From positions 2,400,600 through 2,464,599 of the forward strand of contig NZ_KN046818.1 of the NCBI RefSeq assembly GCF_000742135.1: DNA of 64,000 nt. Reading direction: 5' to 3'. Below, piece by piece: positions 18,699 through 28,988 of the stretch (positions are counted from its first letter, which is position 1; each line of letters begins with the position of its first letter). Made by a program: the position numbers and the translations under genes. The DNA comes from Klebsiella pneumoniae (GTDB taxonomy: Bacteria; Pseudomonadota; Gammaproteobacteria; Enterobacterales; Enterobacteriaceae). The notes under the pieces are model-generated. The model ran no database searches and was not told the DNA's origin. It was given only the letters and a program-made list of their open reading frames with translations.

Positions 18699-20609
18699 TT
18701 ACTGGGCATCGGCGCTGTCACGCTGCGGCACATCGGCTGCCGCCGAAGATGCCTGCTGCGGGACAAAAATATGGTCCAGGATGGCGCGCGCCGTCGGTCC
18801 GGCCACCACCCCATCCCCGCCGCCGTTCTCCAGAATCAGCGCCATCGCCACCTTCGGATGCTGATAAGGGGCAAACAGGGTGTAGAAGATATGGTCGCGC
18901 AGACGCACCGGGATCATTTTGGCGTTATAGGTCTGGTTTTGCTTCAGGCTAAAGACCTGCGAGGTCCCGGACTTCGCCGCGATCTGATACGGCGCAGTAT
19001 GAAACAGCTTATAGCCGGTGCCGTTGGGCTGATTCGCCATCCCATACATGCCGTTGCGCACAATGCCCCAGTACGGGGATTTCTGGTCACCCACCTGCGG
19101 CAGGTTCGCCGGCTGCTGATAACGTTCCACATGGTTGCCCTGCTTCATCGAATAGAGCAGATGCGGATCCTGTACTTTACCATTGTTCAGCAGAGTGGTA
19201 AGCGCCTTCACCATCTGGATCGGGGTGTCGATCCAGTACCCCTGGCCGATGCCGACCGAGATGGTGTCCCCCTGATACCAGGGCTTTTTATGCACCCGCT
19301 GTTTCCACTCCCGGCTGGGCAGCACCCCGGCGTACTCCTCATTAAGGTCGATGCCGGTGGACTGGCCGTAGCCGAACTTGCTCAGCCATTCATGGATCCG
19401 GTCAATGCCCATCTCGAAGGCGACCTGATAGAAAAAGGTGTCCGCTGACTCTTCGATGGCTTTAGTCACGTTGAGCATGCCGTGGCCGGTTTTCAGCCAG
19501 TCGCGGTAGCGGCGTTGCGTGCCCGGCAGCGTCCACGTCGGCGCCCCGAAGAAGGTGGTGTTCGGGGTGATGACCCCAGCGGAGAGCGCCGACAGCGCCA
19601 TATAGGGTTTGACCGTCGAAGCCGGAGGATATAGCCCCTGGGTGACGCGGTTGATCAGCGGCCGGTCCGGATTCTCCAGCAGCGATTTATAGGCCTGATA
19701 GCCGATACCTTTGACGAACGGATTAGGATCGTAGCTGGGACTGGAGACCATCGCCAACACGCCGCCATCCCGCGGGTCGACCACCACCGCCGCCGCCCGC
19801 TGTCCCTTCAGCACCGACTCAATATACTGCTGGAGATGAAGGTCGAGAGTCAGATAGAGGTTTTTTCCGGCCACCGGCGGCACCTCTTTCAGTAGACGCA
19901 CCACCCGGCCGTGGTTATCCACCTCCACTTCCTGATAGCCGGAGGTGCCGTGGAGCGCTTTTTCATAATAGCCCTCGATGCCCTGCTTACCGATATTGCG
20001 GTCGGCGGCGTAGTTCTCCTCTTCGCCGTTTTTCGCCAGCCGCTGCAGATCGCTGTCGTTGATTTTCGACACATAGCCCACCACGTGCGCCAGCTCTGCG
20101 CCGTAGGGGTATTCCCGTTGTTGGTAGCTCTCCACCGTCACGCCGGGGAAACGGAATTCGTTGACCGCGAAGCGGGCCACCTCCACATCGCTGAGGTCTG
20201 ACTTGAGGGTGACCGCTTTGTAGCGGCTGGTGTGGTGCATATCGTCGCGAAAGCTGGCGATGTCGTCCGGCGTCAGGTCGACGATAGGCGTCAGCTGCTG
20301 CAACAGCGCGGCCATATCGGGAATTTTGCTCGGGATCACCTGCAGGCGATACAGGGTGATATTCTGCACCAGCGGAATGCCGTTGCGATCGAATATCAGC
20401 CCGCGGCTGGGGGCGATGGGCAGCATTTTGATGTCGTTCTGGTTTGACCGGGTCTGGTAAAAATCGTGCTGCTCCACCTGCAGATGGTAGAGGTTAACGA
20501 TCAGCACGCCAAAGCAGACCACCACCAGCAGAAAAGCAATTGCGGCCCGGCGGATAAACAGCATCTCTTCCGCGGAGTGGTCGCGAATTTCATCTCTCAA
20601 AAGGGGCAT
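18699..20609 (-). CDS. Penicillin-binding protein 2 paralogue (monofunctional transpeptidase)
   Basis: 636 residues, very close in length and architecture to MrdA/PBP2: short cytoplasmic tail, one membrane helix (about 22-40), dimerisation domain beginning APSRGLIFDRNG, transpeptidase domain with STVK at 331-334 (catalytic Ser331), SAD in the SxN-equivalent position (MrdA has SSD) and KSGTS. All catalytic elements are present, so it should be active and beta-lactam-binding. It is not next to rodA, which normally follows mrdA, so I take it as a second PBP2 rather than mrdA. Start ATG at 20609 follows CAGGTGA with a 10-base gap. It has no close operon partner. Confidence 0.85.
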   Translation of the reverse strand: MPLLRDEIRDHSAEEMLFIRRAAIAFLLVVVCFGVLIVNLYHLQVEQHDFYQTRSNQNDIKMLPIAPSRGLIFDRNGIPLVQNITLYRLQVIPSKIPDMAALLQQLTPIVDLTPDDIASFRDDMHHTSRYKAVTLKSDLSDVEVARFAVNEFRFPGVTVESYQQREYPYGAELAHVVGYVSKINDSDLQRLAKNGEEENYAADRNIGKQGIEGYYEKALHGTSGYQEVEVDNHGRVVRLLKEVPPVAGKNLYLTLDLHLQQYIESVLKGQRAAAVVVDPRDGGVLAMVSSPSYDPNPFVKGIGYQAYKSLLENPDRPLINRVTQGLYPPASTVKPYMALSALSAGVITPNTTFFGAPTWTLPGTQRRYRDWLKTGHGMLNVTKAIEESADTFFYQVAFEMGIDRIHEWLSKFGYGQSTGIDLNEEYAGVLPSREWKQRVHKKPWYQGDTISVGIGQGYWIDTPIQMVKALTTLLNNGKVQDPHLLYSMKQGNHVERYQQPANLPQVGDQKSPYWGIVRNGMYGMANQPNGTGYKLFHTAPYQIAAKSGTSQVFSLKQNQTYNAKMIPVRLRDHIFYTLFAPYQHPKVAMALILENGGGDGVVAGPTARAILDHIFVPQQASSAAADVPQRDSADAQ

Positions 20610-20807
20610 TAGCGGTACATCACCTGAATCACTGGAAAAGCCAACGGCGTAACGGCCGGGAAGCATAGCCTTATCGCAGCGTCAGCCCTACTGAAAGGTT
20701 GCTAATGATCTGGCAGAAATGTTTCAGCATGTTAGAGGGATCGTTATTCTTAACCTTGCCCGTGACGCGTCAGGCTATATTCACGATGCCCGACGCGTCG
20801 GCGCAGC

Positions 20808-21284
20808 TCACTGTTCTGCGCGGGCCGCCTCGTGGGAGGTAGCCGACTTCCCTGAGGTATAGATTAAGTACAGCGCGAGGGCCAGACATATCACCGCCGC
20901 CAGTCGCGCCGGCGAGAACGCCATCGTGCTGTTGCCCAGCCAGCCAAAGTTGTCGATCAGCAGGCTCATCGTCAGCTGGCCAAAGATCACCGCCACGGTA
21001 GCCGTAGCGGTGCCTATCCGCTGCACCGCCAGCACCATAATGACGATGTAGGGCACGCCGCAAAAAGCGCCCAGCAGCTGCCACTTAGGCACCTGTAGCA
21101 GGTTTACCGACGTCGCTGGAGCAAAAAACAGGATCAGCAATCCCGTCACCAGCGCGCCGGTGGCGAAGGTTAAAAAGGCGCTGCGCAGCACCCCCACCTG
21201 GCTGCCAAGACGGCCATTTATCGCCGCCTGGACGCTAAGCAATGCGCCGCCGCACAGCGCCAGAATGATCACTATCGTATCCAT
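20808..21284 (-). CDS. DUF606/YdcZ-type small membrane transporter subunit
   Basis: 158 residues, about five hydrophobic segments, with the AAINGRLG motif near residue 20 common in DUF606 members of the DMT superfamily. These half-size proteins are usually encoded in pairs and probably work as heterodimers; the partner is the gene 9 bases upstream. Strong AAGGAGGGG site before the ATG. Substrate unknown. Confidence 0.78.
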   Translation of the reverse strand: MDTIVIILALCGGALLSVQAAINGRLGSQVGVLRSAFLTFATGALVTGLLILFFAPATSVNLLQVPKWQLLGAFCGVPYIVIMVLAVQRIGTATATVAVIFGQLTMSLLIDNFGWLGNSTMAFSPARLAAVICLALALYLIYTSGKSATSHEAARAEQ

Positions 21285-21293
21285 TTCCCCTCC

Positions 21294-21728
21294 TTACCCC
21301 AGAGCCACCAGCAGTAACGCCGCCATAATCAACATCAGCGCCATGGCGCGCCGCGGATCGATTTTGCGCCGTGGGCTGCCGAATAACCCGTAATGGTCGA
21401 TCGCCAGGCTTTTCGCCACCTGACCCGCCAGGATGCCGATCATGGTCATGGCAATACCAATCACCGGCGTCGCCATGGTCAAGATCACCACGTACCCCGC
21501 CCCCAACAGACCGCCGGTGAGTTGCCAGCCGGGCAGAGAAAAGAACGACGGGCTGCTACGCGGGCTGAAAAAGAGCATCAGAAAAAAGGTTAACACTGCG
21601 CCAATCCCAAAGATGCTCATGGTTGCCCACAGATCCCCCACCTGGCTCGCCAGCGGCCCCAGCAGGCCGGCCTCGACCGATAATCCCATGCCGCCGGCAA
21701 TCACTAATAAAATGAATAATAACGCCAT
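21294..21728 (-). CDS. DUF606/YdcZ-type small membrane transporter subunit, partner
   Basis: 144 residues, hydrophobic throughout with about five membrane segments; the GLSVEAGLLGPLASQVG stretch corresponds to the motif in the partner gene. Start at 21728 follows GAGGAGGCG. First gene of a two-gene operon that is divergent from a LysR gene, which is the likely regulator. Confidence 0.77.
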   Translation of the reverse strand: MALLFILLVIAGGMGLSVEAGLLGPLASQVGDLWATMSIFGIGAVLTFFLMLFFSPRSSPSFFSLPGWQLTGGLLGAGYVVILTMATPVIGIAMTMIGILAGQVAKSLAIDHYGLFGSPRRKIDPRRAMALMLIMAALLLVALG

Positions 21729-21827
21729 TACTGCGCCTCCTCTGTACAACAGGCGGCTGAGGATAAAACAGCGTGCTGATGCGATAAACGGTATAATGCA
21801 GAAAACACTATTGCAGGAATTGCACAG

Positions 21828-22760
21828 ATGGCCGATGCCAGCAGCGTCGATTTTCGCGCCCTTCAGCTTTTCATCGCGGTTTACGATAACCAGAGTTTTT
21901 CCGTAGTGGCCCGCCGCGAAGGGGTCTCTCCCTCGCTGATCTCGCGAACCATCCAGCAGCTGGAAGATGCCCTCGGGCAGCAGCTGTTCTACCGCAACAC
22001 CCGTGCCGTGGTACCGACCGAAGCAGGACGCCTTTTCGCAGCGTCCGCCCGGGAACTACTGGGACAGTACGCCGACGCGCAACGGGCGTTACAGGATCGG
22101 GCACAGGTTCCCGGCGGACTGGTGCGGATCAATGCGCCGGTCTATTTTGGTCAGCGGCATATCGCCTCCTGGCTTCCGGAACTGGCGGCCCGGCATCCCA
22201 AACTGCAGTTTGACCTGACACTGACCGACGATTTTATCGATCCCCATCGCGATGCGACGGATATCCTTTTTCGCATCAGCAGCCTGCCGGACGCGGGCTA
22301 TCACGCCAGAGTGTTTGGCAGCCAGCGCTATTACCTGACCGCCTCCCCGGAGTATGTTTCACGGTACGGCAGCCCGACTTCGCCGGAGGCATTGCATCAA
22401 CATCGCACGCTGGTGTATGGCGGTTCGCAGGGAGCCAACCGCTGGCTGTTTCGCCAGCGCGAAGAGGCATGGGTGCACTATCCGTTGACCCCGCTCATGA
22501 CCTCGAACAATGCCGATGCCCTGCTCACTTCAGCCATCGGCGGGATGGGGATCGTGTTATTTTCCGACTGGATGGTCAGCGAGGCGCTGCACAACGGGAC
22601 ATTAGTCACGCTGATGGATCGCTATTCGGCGGCCATCAGCCACACGCCATCGTATATCGCGGCGATTTATCCTTATACCCGCCATCCCTCTCTCAACGTG
22701 CGGACAGTGATTGACTATTTTGCCGACGTGTTTGGATCGCCGCCCTACTGGCAGCGCTAA
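21828..22760 (+). CDS. LysR-family regulator divergent from the DUF606 pair
   Basis: 310 residues: winged helix-turn-helix at residues about 8-67 (FRALQLFIAVYDNQSFS, SLISRTIQQLE) and an effector-binding domain. The 99-base gap to the divergent DUF606 operon probably holds both promoters and the LysR site, so control of the transporter pair is the natural hypothesis. Start by the first ATG; only a weak ribosome site is visible. Confidence 0.83.
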   Translation: MADASSVDFRALQLFIAVYDNQSFSVVARREGVSPSLISRTIQQLEDALGQQLFYRNTRAVVPTEAGRLFAASARELLGQYADAQRALQDRAQVPGGLVRINAPVYFGQRHIASWLPELAARHPKLQFDLTLTDDFIDPHRDATDILFRISSLPDAGYHARVFGSQRYYLTASPEYVSRYGSPTSPEALHQHRTLVYGGSQGANRWLFRQREEAWVHYPLTPLMTSNNADALLTSAIGGMGIVLFSDWMVSEALHNGTLVTLMDRYSAAISHTPSYIAAIYPYTRHPSLNVRTVIDYFADVFGSPPYWQR

Positions 22761-22790
22761 TGCGAGTTTCGTAGTAAAACTTGTCATATC

Positions 22791-22916
22791 TCAAACAATT
22801 AGCATTCCTTCGCCCAGCTTGACGCGGATCGTTTCCTTTGCCGCCTCGTTACGGCTATGGTTACTAATGAGGTTAATCTCAATCTCCAGGCCGACACGGT
22901 GCCACCAGGGGGTTGC
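22791..22916 (-). pseudogene. Possible C-terminal remnant of an unidentified gene
   Basis: On the minus strand a frame with no start codon reads PWWHRVGLEIEINLISNH and continues protein-like for 41 residues to a TGA at 22791; a TAG closes it on the 5' side. Composition and the amphipathic pattern look like coding sequence, but I do not recognise the family. It may be chance. Confidence 0.25.
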
Positions 22917-22998
22917 CTAACCCTTCATTGAACGGAAATAGCTATTAAATCCGTAGATTCATTCAAATATCGCTTATTGGTAGCAGTGTATATCGTAA

Positions 22999-24530
<1,532 letters not shown>

Positions 24531-24536
24531 TCCTCT

Positions 24537-24562
24537 CGCCCCGGCTCCCGCCGGGGCGTTTT
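24537..24562 (+). terminator. Rho-independent terminator after katG
   Basis: CGCCCCGGC and GCCGGGGCG form a perfect 9-bp stem with a 4-base loop, followed by TTTTCC. It probably serves katG and, in reverse, the convergent ATPase gene. Confidence 0.8.
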
Positions 24563-24564
24563 CC

Positions 24565-25626
24565 TTATACCGCCCGCGGCAGCTGTTGCAGGCGACTCCG
24601 CGTTCGTTGAATATCCTCCAGTTCCACCCCTGCCACCAGCGTCTCCAGGTCGCAGCGGGTCACCAGCAGCAGGCGGATCTGCTTTTCATACAGCACATCA
24701 ATCACATTGATAAAGCGCTGCTGGGCCGCCGGCCCCACCGTAGCCAATGGCGGCACCTCGTCCAGTAGCCAGACGGCATAGCTTTCGCAGAGCGTCAGAT
24801 AGTCCATCACCGCCGTGGCGGCCTGACAAAGCTGGGTAAAGGTGAAGTGCAGCAACGCGGGCGACGCCGCGGCCGCCAGCAGCGTGCGATAGCCTACCGT
24901 CAGCGAAACCGGTTCGCCAGGCAGCGACGGCAGGTCATACAGCTGACGCTGTTGTGCATTCGGATTAACCCACATCCGCCCGCTGCAGAAGGCGTTATCC
25001 TGGCTCAGATGCCGTTCGCGATAATCCTCCTCGCCGTTCAGCGCCACCACCGTTAGATGGGCGCGGATCAGCGCGATCGACGGTAAAAAGCGATCGTGAT
25101 ACAGCGGATTGGGCAGCAGCATCTCCGGCGGGTAGTTTGAGGTGGCCAGCAGCACGATACCGTGTTGAAAGAGGTGTTCCAGCAAGGCTTTAATCAGCAT
25201 GGCGTCGCCGGGGTCGTGCAGATGAAATTCGTCGAAGCATAGCAGGCGGCAACCGGATGTCATCTGCCTCATCACCGTCTGCAGGTCGGGCGCTCCGGGG
25301 GCATTCAGCCGCTGGTGCAGTTCGCGGAAGAAGTGATGAAAATGGACCCGCCGCCTGGCGGCGAGCGGCAGGCTGGCGAAAAAGTGGTCGAGGATAAAGC
25401 TTTTCCCTCGCCCGGTACGTCCCCAGACGTATACCCCCTGCGGCCTGCCTGTCGTGGACACCAACTGCTGACCGAGGGCGTCAAGGCGGGCGATGAGTGA
25501 CAGCTGATCGTCGTCCAGCGTCAGACGCGCCCGCGCCGCCTGCTCGGCCATCACGCGGGTAAAACGAAAATCAGCCGTCACCTCTGTGGGACCAGATTCC
25601 GAGGGTACACATCCATTATTTAACAT
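24565..25626 (-). CDS. AFG1/ZapE-like P-loop ATPase
   Basis: 353 residues. Walker A GRTGRGKS at 69-76, Walker B LLCFDEFH, and the ATSNYPPE sensor-type segment identify the AFG1/ZapE family; ZapE itself is a Z-ring-associated ATPase. The length is near ZapE, but zapE normally sits elsewhere beside ribosomal protein genes, so this is probably a paralogue. Start ATG at 25626 has AGGAGG about 8 bases upstream, better than the ATG at 25653. Neighbours give no clue to its role. Confidence 0.78.
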   Translation of the reverse strand: MLNNGCVPSESGPTEVTADFRFTRVMAEQAARARLTLDDDQLSLIARLDALGQQLVSTTGRPQGVYVWGRTGRGKSFILDHFFASLPLAARRRVHFHHFFRELHQRLNAPGAPDLQTVMRQMTSGCRLLCFDEFHLHDPGDAMLIKALLEHLFQHGIVLLATSNYPPEMLLPNPLYHDRFLPSIALIRAHLTVVALNGEEDYRERHLSQDNAFCSGRMWVNPNAQQRQLYDLPSLPGEPVSLTVGYRTLLAAAASPALLHFTFTQLCQAATAVMDYLTLCESYAVWLLDEVPPLATVGPAAQQRFINVIDVLYEKQIRLLLVTRCDLETLVAGVELEDIQRTRSRLQQLPRAV

Positions 25627-25722
25627 TCTTATAACCTCCTGCGAGGAGGCCATTCTAGCCGCTTTCCCGCGGGATGGCGAATCGCGCGACGAGCGGCCAT
25701 TTCCGCTGCTCCGCCGCCAGCC

Positions 25723-26403
25723 CTACGCCTCTCCGACACGCCAGTGCACCGATGTGACGTTCTGCTGAACGCCCATCTGCGCCATAATTTGCGCCAGCGT
25801 TTTTTGGTGCTGCTTATGGCTAATCAGCTGCGCGCAAATCTCCAGATGGTCCGCGGTGTCCGCCGCCGCCGACTGCAATCCCTGCAGGGTAAACCGCTGC
25901 TGCTGCGCAATATTCAGCAACAGCTGACGTACGGCATTTTCATGTTCGCGCAGACAGGTGACGCGTAAGACATAGCGTTTCTCTTCGTCACCGGCCCCCG
26001 GCAAGGCATGAATGCGCTGCGCCGCCTCGCGCAGCAGGATATTGGCGCACAGAATAATCAGCGTAGCCGCCGTCGCGTTCCAGAACTGTCCCAGGCCGCA
26101 GAGTACGCCGATCCCGGCCGAACACCACAGCGTGGCGGCGGTATTGAGGCCGCGGACGTTCATACCATCGCGCATAATCACCCCTGCCCCAAGAAAGCCG
26201 ATACCGGAGACGATCTGCGCTGCAATACGCCCCGGGCTGTCCGGCGAGGCCGACATCGCGCTGAGAATAAACACCGCCGCGCCGGTGGCCACCAGGGCAT
26301 TGGTGCGTAAACCGGCCATACGTTGTCGCCACTGTCTTTCCGCGCCGATCAGCGCCCCCAACAACATTGCCGCGAGTAAATGTGTCATATAAGGAAATAC
26401 CAT
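25723..26403 (-). CDS. MgtC/SapB-family inner-membrane protein
   Basis: 226 residues. The N-terminal membrane domain carries the family signature (LGALIGAERQ, GLRTNALVATGAA, GIGFLGAGVIMRDG, VRGLNTAATLW), followed by a soluble ACT-like C-terminal domain. MgtC proteins aid growth in low magnesium and, in Salmonella, restrain the F-type ATP synthase. Start ATG at 26403 follows GGAGGAAGG. It is preceded by an unusually long leader with its own promoter near 26690 and a candidate leader peptide. No mgtB-like gene is adjacent. Confidence 0.87.
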   Translation of the reverse strand: MVFPYMTHLLAAMLLGALIGAERQWRQRMAGLRTNALVATGAAVFILSAMSASPDSPGRIAAQIVSGIGFLGAGVIMRDGMNVRGLNTAATLWCSAGIGVLCGLGQFWNATAATLIILCANILLREAAQRIHALPGAGDEEKRYVLRVTCLREHENAVRQLLLNIAQQQRFTLQGLQSAAADTADHLEICAQLISHKQHQKTLAQIMAQMGVQQNVTSVHWRVGEA

Positions 26404-26598
26404 CGCGCCTTCCTCCAGAAAACAGAAAGCCAAAAATTACAGATGTAGCGCTCAGCCGCGCCGGGCGATTAGCCGGTGGATGATGGTGGAGGAAATAAGG
26501 GTCTGGAAAACATAAACATAACGCTGCCTCTCGCGCTCAATGGCGCATAAATTATTGAGGGAGGCAATCCGGAACTGAGAGATTGCTGCCCGCCGGGA

Positions 26599-26632
26599 CG
26601 GCAAGCAGCGAAATGATCGCGTTAGCTTGCCG
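26599..26632 (-). promoter_or_regulatory. Stem-loop in the mgtC-like leader
   Basis: CGGCAAGC and GCTTGCCG (8 bp, 18-base loop) pair in the leader transcript. The upstream arm covers the last codons and the stop of the candidate leader peptide, so ribosomes on that peptide would open the stem. Confidence 0.45.
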
Positions 26633-26660
26633 GAAAATCGCAATAAGGGTGACTGTCCAA
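26622..26660 (-). CDS. Candidate 12-residue leader peptide upstream of the mgtC-like gene
   Basis: A TTG start with AGGAG seven bases upstream opens a frame reading MDSHPYCDFPAS and ending in TAA, about 22 bases into the predicted transcript. It is too short for ordinary gene finding. Salmonella mgtC and mgtA leaders hold short peptides (mgtM, mgtP, mgtL) whose translation controls elongation; this sequence is not similar to those, so the analogy is by position only. Confidence 0.35.
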   Translation of the reverse strand: MDSHPYCDFPAS

Positions 26661-26688
26661 CGTATGACTCCTGAATAAAAGTGGGCAC

Positions 26689-26716
26689 ATTATAGCCCGG
26701 GGTAATGATGGGTAAA
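26689..26716 (-). promoter_or_regulatory. Candidate sigma-70 promoter of the mgtC-like gene
   Basis: On the minus strand TTTACC and a perfect TATAAT are separated by 16 bases. The transcript would start near 26682, giving a leader of about 280 bases before the MgtC start. The remaining 26717-26990 is AT-rich without a gene and should hold the divergent MFS promoter. Confidence 0.55.
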
Positions 26717-26990
26717 GCACGAAAACGCCGCCGGTGACGATTCGTTTAGTTTGTCTTTCGCGGTTCCTGCGTGGCGTGACATCGCCAGGCGACTAAAATG
26801 CCGTCAGCGGTGATTTACTTCAATTCCGTCGCTGGGATGCGGCGAAAACCAGCATGAATATCAACTTTATGTCTCCCCAGCGCGATCTTACGCTAAAGAA
26901 TGTCGCTAAGGCTAAGGATTAAAAATTTAAAACTATTAACAATCAATTAACATTAGCGGGCAAACCATTCTTCCTGAGGAACACAACACC

Positions 26991-28397
26991 ATGTCTACCA
27001 CCCAGGTTCTCGGCGAAACGCCCTATGCTTCGCCAGGACAACCGCACGCCAGCTTAACCGGACGCATTGATGCGCTGCCCGCCTCATTTGGGTTATGGTC
27101 GTTTATTACCCTGCTCTCACTTGGCGGCTTCTTTGAGCTCTACGATCTCTTCCAGACCGGGTATATCAGCGCGGGCCTGCTGGCGGAGGGCATTTTCCAC
27201 ACCGGACAGGCGGGCATCTTCGGCATCGCCGACCAGGCGGCCTTCGCCTCCGCCACCTTTATGGGGCTGTTTATCGGCGCCAGTCTGCTGGCGCCGCTGG
27301 CGGACAAACTGGGCCGCCGCCTGACCTTTATGGTGGCGCTCGCCTGGTACGGTCTTTTTTCGCTGCTGATGGCGACGCAGAGTAGCGCGGAAGGGGTGAT
27401 CTTCTTCCGCTTTCTGGTGGGGATCGGCCTCGGCATTGAGCTGGTGACCATTGATACTTACCTCAGCGAATGGGTGCCAACCCATCTGCGCAATAAAGCC
27501 TTTGCCTTTGCCTTCTTCATCCAGTTCCTCTCGGTTCCGGCGGTGGCGCTGATGTCCTGGATGCTGGTGCCGACCACCCTGTTCGGCCTCAGCGGCTGGC
27601 GCTGGGTGATCATCTTTGGCGCACTGTTCTCGCTGGCGATCTGGTTTATCCGCAAAAAGCTACCGGAGTCAGCCCGCTGGCTGGAAAGCAAAGGGCGGCA
27701 TGATGACGCGCATACGGTGATGTGTGAGATGGAAGCCCGCTGCGGCCTGACGCCGTCGCCGAAGCATGCGCATGCGGCACAGAGCGTCGTCAAACGCGGC
27801 ACCTTCCGCGAAATCTGGGCGCCGCAGTATCGGCAGCGCACCCTGATGCTGATGGTGATGAACTTCTTCCAGGCGATCGGTTTCTTCGGCTTTGGCAACT
27901 GGCTGCCGGCGCTGCTCTCCGGTCAGGGCGCCAGCATCACCCATAGCCTGCTGTACGCCTTCTTTATCACCCTCGCCTATCCGCTGGGCTGTCTGTTCTG
28001 CACCCGCTTCGTGCATCGCTTTGAAAACAAGTGGCAGATTGTCCTCTCCGCGCTGATGACCGTTATCTTCGGCACCCTGTTCGCTCTGCAAAACAGTCCG
28101 ATCCTGTTGGTGATCTGCGGGTTTATGATCACCTGGTCCAACGCCTGGCTGACCATCAGCTACCACGCCTACCAGGCCGAGGTCTTCCCGACCCATATTC
28201 GCGCCCGCGCCGTCGGCTTCTGCTACTCGTTCAGCCGGCTCTCGACCGCGGTGACCAGCATTCTGATCGGCATTATTCTGCAATACGCCGGCACGCCGGG
28301 AGTAATTAGCTTTATCGTCGTCAGTATGCTGATGGTGATGCTGTCGGTGGGGATCTTCGGCCCGAGAACGCGGGGCATTCGTCTGGAGAATATCTGA
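26991..28397 (+). CDS. MFS transporter, metabolite:proton symporter type
   Basis: 468 residues with about twelve membrane helices. MFS signatures are visible: PLADKLGRRL in the loop after helix 2, LPESARWL at the start of the central loop, and FPTHIRARAVGF in the second half, a pattern shared with YdjE/YaaU-type and AAHS-type carriers of sugars or aromatic acids. It has its own promoter region and ends at a strong hairpin. No catabolic genes flank it, so the substrate is open. Confidence 0.82.
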   Translation: MSTTQVLGETPYASPGQPHASLTGRIDALPASFGLWSFITLLSLGGFFELYDLFQTGYISAGLLAEGIFHTGQAGIFGIADQAAFASATFMGLFIGASLLAPLADKLGRRLTFMVALAWYGLFSLLMATQSSAEGVIFFRFLVGIGLGIELVTIDTYLSEWVPTHLRNKAFAFAFFIQFLSVPAVALMSWMLVPTTLFGLSGWRWVIIFGALFSLAIWFIRKKLPESARWLESKGRHDDAHTVMCEMEARCGLTPSPKHAHAAQSVVKRGTFREIWAPQYRQRTLMLMVMNFFQAIGFFGFGNWLPALLSGQGASITHSLLYAFFITLAYPLGCLFCTRFVHRFENKWQIVLSALMTVIFGTLFALQNSPILLVICGFMITWSNAWLTISYHAYQAEVFPTHIRARAVGFCYSFSRLSTAVTSILIGIILQYAGTPGVISFIVVSMLMVMLSVGIFGPRTRGIRLENI

Positions 28398-28402
28398 TGG
28401 CG

Positions 28403-28429
28403 GTCGCCGCCGAGGGTGCCGGCGGCGAC
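28403..28429. terminator. Hairpin between convergent MFS and PTS IIA genes
   Basis: GTCGCCGCC and GGCGGCGAC form a 9-bp perfect stem with a 9-base loop, followed by TATTTTAT on the plus strand. It probably terminates transcripts from both sides. Confidence 0.65.
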
Positions 28430-28437
28430 ATATTTTA

Positions 28438-28752
28438 TCAGTTGCGATGTTGCAGCTGGCGCTGAACCTCAATAAGCTCCGCGATCAACTCCCGCGCAAG
28501 CATAGAGGTCATTATATGATCCTGGGCATGTACCAGAATAAGATTAACCGGTACTTTGCCACAGCCCTCATCCATACCGATAAGCATGGTTTGTACATCA
28601 TGCGCGCGTTTTGCGGCATCTGCGGCGTCCTGCATCAGCCTGTCAACGTCCTGCCACACTCCTTTTCTGGCGGCTTGCAGCGCCTGCATCGCCAGACTGC
28701 GGGACTCACCGGCGTTAATGATGAGTTCCATGACGGTTGCTTCCATATCCAT
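28438..28752 (-). CDS. Orphan PTS lactose/cellobiose-type IIA component
   Basis: 104 residues, the size of ChbA/LacF. The phospho-accepting His lies in LVHAQDHIMTSML, and the MELIINAGESRSLAMQAL segment matches the family N-terminus. IIA-Lac proteins are trimeric phosphocarriers between HPr and a IIB component. No IIB, IIC or glycosidase lies nearby, so it either serves a distant permease or has a regulatory role. Confidence 0.85.
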   Translation of the reverse strand: MDMEATVMELIINAGESRSLAMQALQAARKGVWQDVDRLMQDAADAAKRAHDVQTMLIGMDEGCGKVPVNLILVHAQDHIMTSMLARELIAELIEVQRQLQHRN

Positions 28753-28988
28753 ACGGTTTCCCTATTTGTTGAGTGAATGACGGCTGTTGCCATAGTTAAT
28801 ATTTGTGATGTGTACTGCAGGAGGGATAAAAAATTGTCATTAAGGCTTGTAACTTCTGGACAGCATTAAGCGGCGCCGCAATACCACTTTTACCAACGGT
28901 CCAGCATCACCGGGGCTATATTGACACTCTCCCATCAGAGGGGCGTTTAGGCATTTTAGTGACAAGCCGCCAGGTCTGCGGCCCGGCC

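Noticed and set aside
22930-22960. ATAGCTAT-like motif upstream of katG as an OxyR site
   Set aside because: Only a partial match to the spaced OxyR pattern; not strong enough to annotate.
26452-26688. 78-codon minus-strand frame upstream of the mgtC-like gene
   Set aside because: Its GTG start lies inside the predicted -10/+1 region, so it could hardly be translated from that transcript.
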